Assembly (NCBI GenBank): GCA_028285595.1
Contig: JANQOW010000119.1
Location: 1 to 57,501, forward strand
Reading direction: 5' to 3'
Length of the DNA stretch: 57,501 bases
Source of the DNA: Hyphomicrobiales bacterium
GTDB taxonomy: Bacteria > Pseudomonadota > Alphaproteobacteria > Rhizobiales > CAJQND01
Shown: in pieces, positions 35,010 to 44,869 of the stretch
How positions within the stretch are numbered: the first letter of the stretch is position 1
Layout: each line of letters starts with the position of its first letter
The notes under the pieces: generated by a model
Database searches by the model: none
What the model was told of the DNA's origin: nothing
Seen by the model: the letters and a program-made list of their open reading frames with translations, nothing else
Position numbers and translations under genes: made by a program

Positions 35010-36259
35010 TGCGGCGCTTGGCGTGGCTCTGGGTGGGACTTATCGGCCTCGCAAACGCCGCAGTGGCCGCGGAGCCGGTTCAACTGGCAAACGTGCTCAA
35101 GACGGTTTGTGAAAACCCTGACGCGCGGCCCTCCGAACTCCACGCTTTGCTGGGCAAGCAGATCTATATTCATGAGAGCGGCCCTCAACGGCAGGTGACC
35201 TATCAGGAGGCATCGGGCGCGTCGGTTTCGGTGGTGTTGTCTCTGTTCAATGGTGAGGTCAGGCGGGCGAGCCTCTCCTATTCTGAACCCATCAATGGCG
35301 AACTGCACCCTGTCTTGTCTTTGCAGGCGGGCCCGTCCTGCGCTGTTGCAAACGGGCGGCGGATCGAGCGCGATGCAAGCGGGAGCGCACAATGGCTTGT
35401 GCATCTTGACGACGCGCTGGCGGACAGCGACCGGCGCGAGCCGCTCAACCCGCCTGTGCCTGGCGGACAAGATCCGGGCGGTGTCACGGTTGCCCATATT
35501 GATAGCGGGGTGAATTACACGCTGCCACAGATTGCGGCGCGGCTGGCACGAACGCCCGATGGCGAGGCCGTCGGGTATGACTTTTGGGATATGGATCAGC
35601 GCCCGTTTGATGTGGATGCCGCACGCTCACCCTTCTTTCCGCTCCATCACGGAACGTTGGTGTCCAGCATTCTGGTGCGTGAAGCGCCGGCCGTGCGGTT
35701 GCTCCCTTACCGGTATCCGCGCCCGGATATGAGCCGGATGGCCGAAGTGCTCGCGCACGCATCCAAAAACGGCGCTAAGATCGTCGCGATGCCGCTCGGC
35801 AGCAACACGGAGAAGAACTGGACCGCCTTCAAGCAAGCTGCGGCACAGCATGCCGACATGCTATTCATCGTCTCGGCGGGAAACAATGGCCGCAACATCG
35901 ATGAGGCGCCCGTTTACCCGGCCGTCTATGACCTGGACAATCTGTTGGTGGTGACCTCGTCCACGATATCCGGGCGCCTGGCACCGGGTTCAAACTGGGG
36001 GCCAAATGGCGTTGATCTGATGGTGCCGGCGGAGCGCGTTGAGGTGACCGATCATCGCGGCGCGCGCGGCTTTGCGTCAGGCTCCAGCTACGCGGTGCCC
36101 CGGGTGGCCGCCCTGGCGGCGCGGCTCTTGGCCCAGAACCCGGGCTGGACAGCCGCCCAGGTGAAAGCCGCGATCAAGGACCTGGCCGCGCCCGGCTTTG
36201 ACCGCTCAGGTCCCAAGGTGCGCTGGGGCTGGATCCCCAATCCGGCAGACGACGGCTAG
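35009..36259 (+). CDS. Exported S8 (subtilisin-like) serine protease
   Basis: 416 residues from the ATG at 35009, which shares TGATG with the stop of the decarboxylase gene. Signal peptide 1-21 (LIGLANAAVAAEP). A ~140-residue pro-region precedes the catalytic domain. Triad: D165 in VAHIDSGVNY, H214 in PLHHGTLVSS, S360 in FASGSSYAVPRVAALAARLL; the oxyanion Asn is in VSAGNNGRN. The Ser motif reads GSSYAVP rather than the common GTSMAxP, but catalytic residues are intact. Acts in the periplasm or outside. Coupling to a cytosolic decarboxylase gene is odd. Confidence 0.88.
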   Translation: MRRLAWLWVGLIGLANAAVAAEPVQLANVLKTVCENPDARPSELHALLGKQIYIHESGPQRQVTYQEASGASVSVVLSLFNGEVRRASLSYSEPINGELHPVLSLQAGPSCAVANGRRIERDASGSAQWLVHLDDALADSDRREPLNPPVPGGQDPGGVTVAHIDSGVNYTLPQIAARLARTPDGEAVGYDFWDMDQRPFDVDAARSPFFPLHHGTLVSSILVREAPAVRLLPYRYPRPDMSRMAEVLAHASKNGAKIVAMPLGSNTEKNWTAFKQAAAQHADMLFIVSAGNNGRNIDEAPVYPAVYDLDNLLVVTSSTISGRLAPGSNWGPNGVDLMVPAERVEVTDHRGARGFASGSSYAVPRVAALAARLLAQNPGWTAAQVKAAIKDLAAPGFDRSGPKVRWGWIPNPADDG

Positions 36260-36335
36260 AGCTGACGGCCGTTGTTTCCGCGCCCTTGCGAATGCGAGGA
36301 CCCAAGCAGATGGTCCGCTTGCTCCGAGCTATGGG

Positions 36336-36392
36336 CACCTGCTTTCGCAGGTGAGCGGACAGAAACTGCCGCGTCCCTGCGAAAGCAGGGAC
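36336..36392. repeat. Mosaic palindromic element (paired REP-like hairpins)
   Basis: CACCTGCTTTCGCAGGTG (36336-36353) and GTCCCTGCGAAAGCAGGGAC (36373-36392), followed by CCTTCTGAGCCAAGGG, repeat the modules of 31992-32080 in the other order. A degraded third hairpin lies near 36280-36305. The element fills the gap between the convergent S8 and trypsin-like protease genes. Confidence 0.8.
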
Positions 36393-36426
36393 CTTCTGAG
36401 CCAAGGGCGAGGGAGCGTGATGCACT

Positions 36427-37569
36427 CTAAAGCGGGGCCGGCCTTGGCGGAGGCGATGCCAGGAAGCGTTCCGCCGCCGGGGCGGAGTTTGGATTGACCT
36501 GCTTGAGCTTTGCCAAGGCCCGCTTTGCCAGGTCCTCATCACCGGCCCACACGCCCGCCTGAATGGCCAGCCGCAAAACCTGAAGGTTCTCGCCCGCATG
36601 CTCCATCAACCACTGCAGATGCGGCAGCTCCTTCTCATACTGACGGGCAATGTGATGGGTGATCACAAGGTTGAGACGGCTGTTCACCGCATTGGGGTCC
36701 TGCGCCACGGAGGCTTCGAAGAGCTGCAAGGCGGCGTCCACGCGGCGGCGCTGGCTCAACGTCTGGCCGGCGAGGTCGTAGTACTGCCGGTTGCCTGTGC
36801 GCTTACACGACGTGGCCAGGGCTTTGGCCTCCTGATCGGACAAGGGGCCGCGCTGGCCATAGAGCCGCTCCAGGTTCAGCGTGCACACCTTTATGGCGTT
36901 GCCGATCTCAGCGCCCCTCTGGATATCCTCGGTGCTCACCGCCGCTTGAAGCGCGGCGATCGCGGACGCGGGCACGGCTTCAAAGCGTCCTTCGCCGCCG
37001 GAGGCGACGATGCCCACAAGCTCGCCATCGGCATTCACCAGGGCGCCCCCGCTGTTGCCCTGCTGGGTGTAAGCGGAGTGATGGACGCGGCTCAAGGGTT
37101 TGCCTTCAGCGGGGATCAGATGAACTTTGCCGGGGGCATAGGCCCTGATCCGGCGCCGGGAGATGTCCGCCCCCACGGTGAACACTTCTGCGCCTTTTTG
37201 CGTGGCGGCGGGCGCGAGATAGGGGCCCTCCGGGAGGCCGTCAACGGTAAGCAGAATGGCATCGCCCGCATAGCCTGAAGGCTCCACTTTTGCGGCGAGT
37301 TTGGTGCCGTCGGCCAGGAAGAGATCGACCGTCTTGCGGTCGGCCACGATGTGCCGCGAGGTGATCAGGCGGCTGGGACCAATGCGCACCGCGCTGCCCA
37401 CGGGATCAAAGGCTGAAATCCGGAACACCGCATCACGGGCGCCGCAGACTTTTTCCGGCTGCTCGCAGGCGTCAGCAGAGCTGGCCGGCGCCGCACTCGC
37501 CAGGAGGGCAAACGCGGCGCAAAACAGACCTGGGAGCCAAACGGCCCCCAGGTTTCTCGGGTTGATCAT
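36427..37569 (-). CDS. Exported trypsin-like serine protease (S1C/DegP-like) with helical-repeat C-terminus
   Basis: 380 residues. Signal peptide about 1-32 ([12 protein letters not shown]). Protease domain with intact triad: H73 in ITSRHIVA, D103 in YAGDAILL, S173 in [20 protein letters not shown]. No PDZ domain follows; instead residues 225-370 form TPR/Sel1-like helices ([38 protein letters not shown]). It probably cleaves or chaperones periplasmic proteins. Its start overlaps the stop of the polyamine-binding protein gene (ATGA, 37566-37569), so it is the last cistron of the transporter operon. Confidence 0.85.
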   Translation of the reverse strand: MINPRNLGAVWLPGLFCAAFALLASAAPASSADACEQPEKVCGARDAVFRISAFDPVGSAVRIGPSRLITSRHIVADRKTVDLFLADGTKLAAKVEPSGYAGDAILLTVDGLPEGPYLAPAATQKGAEVFTVGADISRRRIRAYAPGKVHLIPAEGKPLSRVHHSAYTQQGNSGGALVNADGELVGIVASGGEGRFEAVPASAIAALQAAVSTEDIQRGAEIGNAIKVCTLNLERLYGQRGPLSDQEAKALATSCKRTGNRQYYDLAGQTLSQRRRVDAALQLFEASVAQDPNAVNSRLNLVITHHIARQYEKELPHLQWLMEHAGENLQVLRLAIQAGVWAGDEDLAKRALAKLKQVNPNSAPAAERFLASPPPRPAPL

Positions 37570-38597
37570 TTCTGCAGTTCGGTCCAGATCCGGGTGTAGA
37601 GTTTCACCACATCCGGCGGGCAGGTCTCGGCAATCGCGCCGGCCGACTTGAACTCTTCGGGCACGTTGACCTCAGGCGCGGTCTTCATGTCCTCCGGCAT
37701 ATACGCCTCAGAGCCTTTAATGGCGTTTGCATAGCGCGCGAACGTGGAGATCAGAGCCGCGTTCTTCGGATCCATCACGAAGTTCTGGAAGGCCTTTGCG
37801 TTCTCAACGTTCTTTGCGTCCTTGAGAACAGCAACGTTGTCCATCCAGATCGGATAGCCTTCCTTGGGGTAGCCATAATGGATGTCTTTGTTCTGCAGGC
37901 GGGCGCGGAACGAGGCGCCGTTCCAGTAAACGCCGGCGGAGAGATCGCCCTTGGCGAATTTTTCCACGTTGCCATAGTCAATGGAGATCCAGTGCGGCTT
38001 GGCTTCCAGCAGCTTGTCGCGCACCTTTTTCAGCATGGCCTTATCGCCGGAGCAGTACTCGCCGCCCACATACTTGATGGCGAGATACATCACGTCGAGC
38101 ATTTCCGGCACCACGTTGATCTTGCCTTTCAGCTCGTCCGGCGGATCGAGGAAGATGGCGGACGTGTTCGGATCGCCGGAATAGACCGATTTGTTGACGG
38201 TGAGGCCCACGGTGCCCCACTGCCACGGCACGGTGTATTCGCGGCCCTTGTCGTAGAACACATCGATCCAGCGCGGGTCCATGTGCTTGAAGTTCGGCAT
38301 CTTGTTGGGTTCGGTTTTCAAGATCAGGTTTTCTTTGATCCAGATCGGAATGTAGCTGGCCGACGGCACCACGATGTCGAAGCCGTGCCCGCCCGCCTTG
38401 ATTTTCGCCAGGGCGGTGTCGTTGGAATCGTAGTCGGTGATGGTCACCTTGACGTTGTGTTCGGCTTCGAACTTCTTGATCAGATCGGGGTTGGTGTAGT
38501 TGCCCCAGTTGAAGATGTTGAGTTCACCTTCCGCATGGGCGGATGCACTGAGCGCCAGCAAAGCGGCACTCGCCAGGCTAACAAGTTTCAGTTTCAT
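37566..38597 (-). CDS. Periplasmic putrescine/spermidine-binding protein (PotD/PotF-like)
   Basis: 343 residues. Signal peptide 1-22 ([11 protein letters not shown]), then the polyamine-binding start [27 protein letters not shown] and family motifs [39 protein letters not shown]-like end. It captures polyamine in the periplasm and passes it to the two permeases encoded upstream. Putrescine or spermidine cannot be distinguished; related alphaproteobacterial proteins may also take agmatine or guanidino compounds, which would fit the arginine genes nearby. It is 32 bases after the PotC-like gene. Confidence 0.88.
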   Translation of the reverse strand: MKLKLVSLASAALLALSASAHAEGELNIFNWGNYTNPDLIKKFEAEHNVKVTITDYDSNDTALAKIKAGGHGFDIVVPSASYIPIWIKENLILKTEPNKMPNFKHMDPRWIDVFYDKGREYTVPWQWGTVGLTVNKSVYSGDPNTSAIFLDPPDELKGKINVVPEMLDVMYLAIKYVGGEYCSGDKAMLKKVRDKLLEAKPHWISIDYGNVEKFAKGDLSAGVYWNGASFRARLQNKDIHYGYPKEGYPIWMDNVAVLKDAKNVENAKAFQNFVMDPKNAALISTFARYANAIKGSEAYMPEDMKTAPEVNVPEEFKSAGAIAETCPPDVVKLYTRIWTELQK

Positions 38598-38629
38598 GAC
38601 AGACGTCTCCCATTCTTGTTGCAGGTCAC

Positions 38630-39451
38630 TTATCTTTTCCTCCGGTTGAGGAAGAAAAATACACTCACCAGAACCACCGAGATCGTGAGCAGCACGGTCG
38701 AAATGGCATTCACTTCAGGCGTCACCACCCGGCGCAACTGGCCCAGCATATAGGTGGGCAACGTGTCCTGGCCGGGGGTTTTGACGAACTCGGTGATCAC
38801 CACATCATCCAAGGAAATCACAAAGGCCAGCATGGCACCAGCCAAAATTCCAGGCAGGAGCAGCGGCAGGGTCACCCGCCGGAACGTGAGCCAGGGGGTG
38901 GCATAGAGATCGGCGGCCGCGCTTTCCAGGGATAGATCCATACCCTCCAGCCGGGCGCGGATGGGCAGGTAGGCGAAGGGGATGCAGAACGCCGTGTGGG
39001 CAAGGATCAGGTAGCCGAGGCCCTGATAGCCGGTGTTCACCTTGATCACCGCAAAGAAAATCAGCAGCGCCACGGCGGTGACAATCTCCGGAACCATCAA
39101 GGGCTGATTGATGAGGGCATAGACCGTGGTCAGACCGCGATAGGGCTTGGTGCGCGTGGTGGCCAGGGCCGCCATGGTGGCCGCGGTGGTTGCGATCAAC
39201 GCCGCAAAGGCAGCGACAATCAAAGAGCGGGCCGCGGCGTCCTGCACCTGCTCGTTTTGCCAGGCCGCCTCATACCACCGCCAGGAGAAGCCCTCCCAGA
39301 TCGCCACCGAGGTGCCCGCATTGAACGAATAGGTCACCAGTGTGATGATCGGCGCATACAACATGAGGAAGCACACGATCGCAATCGTGGTGAAGCCGGG
39401 CTGGCGCTTGATGGAAAAGCGCGTCTGGGAAGATGTGCCCGCCTCAGCCAT
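38630..39451 (-). CDS. Polyamine ABC transporter permease (PotC/PotI-like)
   Basis: 273 residues from the ATG at 39451 ([12 protein letters not shown]), with AGGAG 7 bases upstream. Six predicted membrane helices. The EAA loop that contacts the ATPase reads [32 protein letters not shown]. The start overlaps the 3' end of the PotB-like gene by 8 bases, so the permeases are coupled. Confidence 0.9.
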   Translation of the reverse strand: MAEAGTSSQTRFSIKRQPGFTTIAIVCFLMLYAPIITLVTYSFNAGTSVAIWEGFSWRWYEAAWQNEQVQDAAARSLIVAAFAALIATTAATMAALATTRTKPYRGLTTVYALINQPLMVPEIVTAVALLIFFAVIKVNTGYQGLGYLILAHTAFCIPFAYLPIRARLEGMDLSLESAAADLYATPWLTFRRVTLPLLLPGILAGAMLAFVISLDDVVITEFVKTPGQDTLPTYMLGQLRRVVTPEVNAISTVLLTISVVLVSVFFFLNRRKR

Positions 39452-40409
39452 GGGTATTCTCCTGACGCGAGACGTTGCGCACATAGGCGAGCAGCGCGAT
39501 CATGACGATGGCCAGCAAGGTGATGGAGAGCGCGGCGCCCAAGGGCCAGTTGCGGCCCTGGCCGAATTGCAGCTCAATCAGGTTGCCCAGCATCAGGTTC
39601 TTGCCGCCGCCCAGCACCCGCGGTGTCACGTACGCGCCCAGCGAGGGGATGAAGACCAGAATGGAGCCGGCAATAACCCCCGGCTTGACCAGCGGAAAGA
39701 TCACGCGTTTCAAAACCCGCCAGCGCGTGGCGTAAAGGTCGTATCCGGCCTCCACCAGCCGGAAGTCCAGCTTCTCCATGGAGGCGTAGATCGGCAGCAC
39801 CATGAGCGGCAGATAGACATAGAGCATGCCGAGCATAATGGCGAAATCGGTGAACATCATCTGGATCGGGGTATCGATGATGCCAAGCCCGATAAGGATA
39901 GAGTTGATGATGCCTTCGTTGCGGATCACTTCCATGATGGCGAAGGTTCTGATCAGAAGGTTGGTCCAGAACGGGATGGTGATCAAAAACAGCCAAAGAT
40001 CGCGCGAGGAGGCTGGCCGCGTGGCCATGAAATAGGCCGTGGGGAAGCCGATGAGCAGCGCCATAAGGGTGGTGCCCAAAGACAGGCGCACCGAGCGCCA
40101 GAAGATGGACAGGTGCGCATCGGAGAAGGTGACGGTTTCTTCAAAAATGTCTTCCTGCAGGAACACATTGAACCAGGCCTCGGTGGAAAACTGCCAGATC
40201 ACGCCGCCATAGTCGCCGGGCTTCAGGAAGGAATAGGTCAGAACGATCAGCAAAGGACCGCTGGCCGCGAGCAGCAGAATAACCAGGGCCGGGGTCAGCA
40301 ACAGCCAGCGCCGTTTGGCCTGCTGGCGTTCGGCAGCCTGCAGCGCGCTCGCCGCATCCTGCGGGGCATCATCCACAGAGATCCGGGAAGAGGCTGCCAG
40401 CTCGCTCAT
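39444..40409 (-). CDS. Polyamine ABC transporter permease (PotB/PotH-like)
   Basis: 321 residues; a longer cytosolic N-terminus (1-35) than usual, then six membrane helices. EAA loop: VEAGYDLYATRWRVLKRVIFPLVKPGVIAGS. The substrate-facing loop holds SPSL-like GAYVTPRVLGGGKNLMLGNLI, typical of PotB. It begins 1 base after the ATPase stop. Confidence 0.9.
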   Translation of the reverse strand: MSELAASSRISVDDAPQDAASALQAAERQQAKRRWLLLTPALVILLLAASGPLLIVLTYSFLKPGDYGGVIWQFSTEAWFNVFLQEDIFEETVTFSDAHLSIFWRSVRLSLGTTLMALLIGFPTAYFMATRPASSRDLWLFLITIPFWTNLLIRTFAIMEVIRNEGIINSILIGLGIIDTPIQMMFTDFAIMLGMLYVYLPLMVLPIYASMEKLDFRLVEAGYDLYATRWRVLKRVIFPLVKPGVIAGSILVFIPSLGAYVTPRVLGGGKNLMLGNLIELQFGQGRNWPLGAALSITLLAIVMIALLAYVRNVSRQENTHG

Positions 40410-40410
40410 C

Positions 40411-41517
40411 TCAATCCCTCAGCACCTGGACGGCGTTCTTGCCGATCTCAATGCCCACTTCGGACCCCGGCTCCAGCTTTTCTTCGGTATCGCGGCTGTT
40501 TTGCTGGCGCACGATGAACGGCTCGCCGCCGCCCTCAAGGCGCAGGTGATAATGCGTATCGGTTCCGAAATAAACCACGTTTTCCAGACGTCCGGTAAGT
40601 GCGGCCTTCGCTTTCGCGCTGGTGAGACCGGCATGTTCCGGGCGCACCACGATGGACACTTTGCCTTCCGTGCGCGCGCCCTCCGCCAGGGCCGCGGCCA
40701 CCATTTTCCCGGACGGCAGACGCAGGCGCGCCGAGCCATTCTTTGTGCTCACCACTTCCGCCTCCAGGAAGTTGGTCTCACCAATGAAGTTGGCCACGAA
40801 GCGTTCGGCGGGATGATCATAGATCTCGCGCGGGGAGCCGATCTGCAGGATGCGGCCCGCATTCATCACCGCAATGCGGTCCGACATGGTGAGCGCTTCT
40901 TCCTGATCGTGGGTGACGAAGATGAAGGTGATGCCGGTTTCATGCTGCAGGCGCTTGAGCTCGATCTGCATCTCCTTGCGCAGCTTCAGATCCAGAGCAG
41001 ACAGAGGCTCATCCAGCAACAGCACCTTGGGATGGGGCGCGAGCGCCCGGGCAAGGGCCACCCGTTGCTGCTGGCCGCCGGAAATCTGATCGGTCTTGCG
41101 GTCCTTCAGCTCGTCCATGCGCACCAGTTGGAGCATCTCGCCCACCGCTCTGTCGCGCTCTGCCTTGCCCTGGCCCAGCATTTCCAGGCCGAAGCCAATG
41201 TTTTCCCCCACGGTCATATGGGGAAACAGGGCGTAGTTCTGGAACACGGTGTTGACCGGGCGCTTGTAGGGCGGCAGGTAGGAAATGTCCTGACCTTCCA
41301 GCAGAATGGTGCCGCCGGTGGGATGATCGAACCCGGCGATGAGGCGCAGCAACGTGGTCTTGCCGCAGCCGGACGGACCCAAAAGGGTGAAGAACTCGTT
41401 CTGACGGATCGCGACCGACACCTCGTTCAGGGCGGTCACCTGGGTCTCGCCGCTGCCAAAGATCTTTGTAACAGTCTCCGCCTCAACCGCAGACGGAGAG
41501 GCCTTCCCCTCGCTCAT
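40411..41517 (-). CDS. Polyamine ABC transporter ATPase (PotA/PotG-like)
   Basis: 368 residues. Walker [10 protein letters not shown] (47-55), signature [14 protein letters not shown] (~145), Walker [13 protein letters not shown], switch [10 protein letters not shown]. The C-terminal TOBE regulatory domain (about 280-365) is typical of PotA. Energises uptake in the inner membrane. First gene of the five-cistron operon that ends in the trypsin-like protease. The promoter should lie in the 135 bases before 41517, shared with the divergent DUF1194 gene. Confidence 0.93.
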   Translation of the reverse strand: MSEGKASPSAVEAETVTKIFGSGETQVTALNEVSVAIRQNEFFTLLGPSGCGKTTLLRLIAGFDHPTGGTILLEGQDISYLPPYKRPVNTVFQNYALFPHMTVGENIGFGLEMLGQGKAERDRAVGEMLQLVRMDELKDRKTDQISGGQQQRVALARALAPHPKVLLLDEPLSALDLKLRKEMQIELKRLQHETGITFIFVTHDQEEALTMSDRIAVMNAGRILQIGSPREIYDHPAERFVANFIGETNFLEAEVVSTKNGSARLRLPSGKMVAAALAEGARTEGKVSIVVRPEHAGLTSAKAKAALTGRLENVVYFGTDTHYHLRLEGGGEPFIVRQQNSRDTEEKLEPGSEVGIEIGKNAVQVLRD

Positions 41518-41652
41518 ACCAACAGGTCCCTCGGCATTTTTGCCGTTTCAAAGCAAGAGCATAACCGGCTACCCCGATCACGCCAATGGGTTTTTGCGGT
41601 GGGTGCGATAACGTGTACCATGCTGAGGCTCGCGCAGAGAAAGGGATGAGAC

Positions 41653-42420
41653 GTGAAGGTACCGGTTGTGGTGGGGGTTGCCGCTGTCCTGTTTGCCATG
41701 TGGGCAAGCTTGCCGGCGCGCGCGCAAACGCCGGTTTCCATCGAACTGGTTCTGGCGGTGGATACCTCTCTCAGCGTCAACAATGAGGAGTATGCCCTTC
41801 AGATGAAGGGCATTGCCCAAGCCTTCCGCTCAAAGGACATTATCGAGCTTATCGGGCTCTATGACGGGGTTGCCGTCTCATTGATCCAGTGGGGCGGCTG
41901 GACGAGCGAGGAACACACGGTGCCCTGGCAGGTGCTGAAATCCCGCTCCTCGATCCTGGAGTTTGCCCGCCAGGTGGAAGCCACCAAACGGGAGAACGTG
42001 GGCTATTTCACCGCCATCGGCACCGCGGTGAGAGCCGCCTTGAAGTCCATTATAGAGAACGACTATGTGGGCAAGTTGCAAAAGATCGATGTCTCCGGAG
42101 ATGGCGTCAACAATGCCGGTCCGTTGCCCCAGTCCACCCAGCCTTTGGCCGAGCAGTTGGGGATATCGGTGAACGGCCTTGCCATTCTGACCGATCTTGC
42201 AATCCTCGATCAGTATTACGCCCAGAACGTGATTGCCGGGCCCGGCGCGTTCGTCATCACGGCCGCCAACTACGCGGACTTTGCCCGTGCCATGCACAAG
42301 AAGCTAAGGAAGGAGCTGGAAGTGCCGATCAGCTTCAGGAAATTCGGCCCCGGGCCGCAACCGGCAGCTCTCCGACAATCCGGCCACCGCGCAACGTTAC
42401 CAGGCGGTCCACCATATTGA
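41653..42420 (+). CDS. DUF1194 exported vWA-like protein
   Basis: 255 residues; GTG start at 41653 with AAAGGG 7 bases upstream. Signal peptide 1-25 (WASLPARAQT). Family pattern: ELVLAVDTSLSVNNEEYALQMKGIAQAFRS with a MIDAS DxSxS (D37, S39, S41), VSLIQWGG, GYFTAIGTAV, IDVSGDGVNNAG. Such proteins form a von Willebrand A-like fold in the periplasm of Alphaproteobacteria; function unknown. The last ~28 residues lie antisense to the end of the next gene and look unlike the family, so the natural stop may have been lost. Confidence 0.88.
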   Translation: MKVPVVVGVAAVLFAMWASLPARAQTPVSIELVLAVDTSLSVNNEEYALQMKGIAQAFRSKDIIELIGLYDGVAVSLIQWGGWTSEEHTVPWQVLKSRSSILEFARQVEATKRENVGYFTAIGTAVRAALKSIIENDYVGKLQKIDVSGDGVNNAGPLPQSTQPLAEQLGISVNGLAILTDLAILDQYYAQNVIAGPGAFVITAANYADFARAMHKKLRKELEVPISFRKFGPGPQPAALRQSGHRATLPGGPPY

Positions 42421-43417
42421 CCACCACGCACACATGGTTGGGCACCACGCGCACGATCTCGCCCACCTCCGGCTTTGCGCCTGAGCTGCTCAGATCCAAA
42501 AATCCGTGCTCTTCAGAGAAGCCCTTAATGCGGGCGTCCGGGTACTCCAGAATATAGCCAAAGCCGTCGAGGCCGCCCGGATCAGAGGTCAGGGTCTTGG
42601 AGCCTGAGTCCAAAATGCCCCGTTCAGGTCCGGCCCGGCTGACCACGGTGGCGTAAACCTGAAGAGCGCACTCGTCCAGCGTGGCGGCGCCGCAGGCCAT
42701 CATCATGCGGTCATTGAATATGCTGGTGCCCGAGCGGTGCTCGGTGGCGCCGTCAAGCTGGCCGAGATTGACCAGGTTGGGGGTGCCGCCGGTGGAGACA
42801 ATCTCTGCGCTCAGGCCCGCATCGGCGATGCCGGCTTTGGCCTCATCAAAAAAGCTCTGGGTCACCGGCCAGCCATCCACCGGAGGATAGAACATGAGCC
42901 CTTTGAAGCTGAGATCCGCGCTGGCGCCGATCTGTTTGGCGAGAGACACAGCCTCGCCCGCCGTCTCCACCCCGGCCCGCTTTTGCCCGGTATCGCATTC
43001 CACCAGCACGTTGATGGGCTGACCGGCCATGGCTCCGGCGCTGGAGAGCGCCTCCAACACCACCGGATTGTCCGCCACCACCGCAATATTGGCGCGCTTG
43101 CTCAGCGCGGCGAGGCGCTCCATTTTCTCCTGGCCCAGGAGATTGTAACTGATCAGGATATTGTCCAACCCGCCATCGACCATCACCTCAGCTTCGCCCA
43201 GCTTCTGGCATGTGATGCCGGACGCGCCGGCGGAAATCTGCATCCTGGCCAGCTCCGGGCTCTTGTGGGTTTTCACATGGGGCCGGTTCTTGACGCCCGC
43301 CGCGTCGCATTGGCCCTGAAGCTTGGCGATGTTGGCCTCGACCTTATCCAGATCGATCACCACGCAGGGCGATCCGTAGCTGTTGGAGATCTCTTGTTTC
43401 AGTGCGGCCTGGTCCAT
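42335..43417 (-). CDS. D-threonine aldolase / D-serine dehydratase-type PLP enzyme
   Basis: 360 residues from the ATG at 43417 (MDQAALKQEISN); GGGGG lies about 6 bases upstream, and the frame further 5' overlaps the intergenic region. Alanine-racemase-like TIM barrel with the PLP Lys in NRPHVKTHKSPELA (K49), then a C-terminal beta domain with the metal ligands PNHVCVVVN (H328, C330). These enzymes cleave D-3-hydroxyamino acids or deaminate D-serine in the cytosol, using PLP and a divalent metal. Substrate not determinable. Divergent from kynureninase (94-base gap). Confidence 0.85.
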   Translation of the reverse strand: MDQAALKQEISNSYGSPCVVIDLDKVEANIAKLQGQCDAAGVKNRPHVKTHKSPELARMQISAGASGITCQKLGEAEVMVDGGLDNILISYNLLGQEKMERLAALSKRANIAVVADNPVVLEALSSAGAMAGQPINVLVECDTGQKRAGVETAGEAVSLAKQIGASADLSFKGLMFYPPVDGWPVTQSFFDEAKAGIADAGLSAEIVSTGGTPNLVNLGQLDGATEHRSGTSIFNDRMMMACGAATLDECALQVYATVVSRAGPERGILDSGSKTLTSDPGGLDGFGYILEYPDARIKGFSEEHGFLDLSSSGAKPEVGEIVRVVPNHVCVVVNMVDRLVTLRGGRIVGELPVAARGRIS

Positions 43418-43511
43418 GATTGACCCCCGTCTCTTGTTGTCTGGGCAGCGATTGTTTAAGCACAGAAGAGAGTAGATTGTCTTCGCCAAACCGGGAGCGC
43501 CTGAACGGACC

Positions 43512-44747
43512 ATGACCCTAGATGACATCCGCGCGCTGGACCGCGCCGACCCCCTGGCACCTTATCGCGAGAAATTCGAACTGGCCGACGGGTTGATCTA
43601 TCTGGACGGCAACTCCCTTGGCCCGATGGCCAAGACCATTCCCGCCGAGATGGCGAAGGCGGTGGAGGATGAATGGGGCCGCGGGCTGATCTCCAGTTGG
43701 AACGATGCGGGATGGTGGGAACTGCCGGTGAGCCTCGGCGCCAAACTGGCTCCCCTTTTGGGCGCCGGCCCGGGCCAGGTGGTGGTGAGCGATTCCACCT
43801 CCGTGAACATCTATAAGACCCTGCAGGCCGGGCTTGCGCTCAGGCCCGATCGGACGGTGATGGTGAGCGAGGCTGCGTCCTTCCCCACCGATCTCTACAT
43901 TACCGAGGGCGCCATGCAGGGCCGCGAAGCGCTGACCCGGCGGCTTGTGGGCGAGGTCGGGGCGAGCCTTGCCGATGTGCTGGATGAAGATGTGGCCGTG
44001 GTGCTGCTGTCTCATGTGGATTACCGCTCCGGCGAGCTGTACGACATGGCCAAAATCACGCGCCAGGTGCACGAGGCCGGGGCGATCATGATTTGGGACC
44101 TGTGCCACAGCGCCGGCATCTACCCGGTGGAGCTGGATGCCTGCAATGTGGATCTGGCGATGGGCTGCACCTACAAATACCTGAACGGCGGCCCCGGCGC
44201 GCAATCGTGGATCTATGCGGCCGAGCGGCATCTGGGCAATATCCGCCAGCCTTTGCGCGGCTGGTGGGGCCATGCGCAGCCGTTTGCGTTTGAACAGGAC
44301 TACCGGCCCGAGCCCGGTATCAAGGCGTTCCTCTGCGGTTCGCAGGCGATTTTGGGCATGCGGGCCTTGAGTGCCGCGCTGGATGTGATGGCTGATGTGG
44401 ATCTCACCCAAGTGCGGGCGAAAAGCATGCAGCTCACCGATCTCTTCATCGCCCTGGTGGATGAGCAATGCGCCGCGCATGGCTTTGGCCTTTTCAGCCC
44501 GCGTGAGGCGGACAGGCGCGGCAGCCAGGTGGCGCTGACCCATGCGGATGGCTATGCCATTGTGCAGGCCCTGATTGCGCGCGGCGTTGTGGGGGATTTC
44601 CGGATGCCCGACATTCTGCGCTTCGGCTTTGCGCCGCTCTATATCTCCTATGAGGATGTGTGGAACGCTGTTGCGACCTTGAAGGACATCATGGAGAGCG
44701 GGGCCTGGCGCGAGCCGCAGTTTGCGGTGCGTGCTGCGGTGACCTGA
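43512..44747 (+). CDS. kynU: Kynureninase
   Basis: 411 residues, full length. Hydrolyses L-kynurenine to anthranilate and alanine (or 3-hydroxykynurenine to 3-hydroxyanthranilate), with PLP. Markers: IYLDGNSLGPMAKT, SSWNDAGWWELP, DSTSVNIYKTLQAGLALRP, IWDLCHSAGIYPVELD, the PLP Lys222 in GCTYKYLNGGPG, and GWWGHAQPFAFE. No tryptophan dioxygenase or kynurenine formamidase gene is adjacent, so the rest of the pathway must be elsewhere. A mosaic palindrome follows the stop. Confidence 0.95.
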   Translation: MTLDDIRALDRADPLAPYREKFELADGLIYLDGNSLGPMAKTIPAEMAKAVEDEWGRGLISSWNDAGWWELPVSLGAKLAPLLGAGPGQVVVSDSTSVNIYKTLQAGLALRPDRTVMVSEAASFPTDLYITEGAMQGREALTRRLVGEVGASLADVLDEDVAVVLLSHVDYRSGELYDMAKITRQVHEAGAIMIWDLCHSAGIYPVELDACNVDLAMGCTYKYLNGGPGAQSWIYAAERHLGNIRQPLRGWWGHAQPFAFEQDYRPEPGIKAFLCGSQAILGMRALSAALDVMADVDLTQVRAKSMQLTDLFIALVDEQCAAHGFGLFSPREADRRGSQVALTHADGYAIVQALIARGVVGDFRMPDILRFGFAPLYISYEDVWNAVATLKDIMESGAWREPQFAVRAAVT

Positions 44748-44768
44748 TCGCGCAAGACGCACTTAGCC

Positions 44769-44859
44769 GTCATCCCGGAATTTTGCGCCAGCAAAACATC
44801 CGGGACCCAGGAGCGATGGAGATCGGTGGCCCCTGGGTCCCCGCGTTCGCGGGGATGAC
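44769..44859. repeat. 91-bp mosaic palindrome bounded by GTCATCCC / GGGGATGAC
   Basis: Outer arms GTCATCCC and GGGGATGAC enclose an inner hairpin TTTTGCGCCAGCAAAA, paired CCTGGGTCC/GGGACCCAGG sequences and a CCCGCGTTCGCGGG hairpin. This type of nested palindrome is widespread between genes in Alphaproteobacteria. It separates kynU from the convergent DUF3750 gene. Confidence 0.8.
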
Positions 44860-44869
44860 GAAAGTTTTG

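Noticed and set aside
43518-44762. 414-codon frame antisense to kynU
   Set aside because: His/Arg-rich antisense shadow of a well-conserved enzyme.
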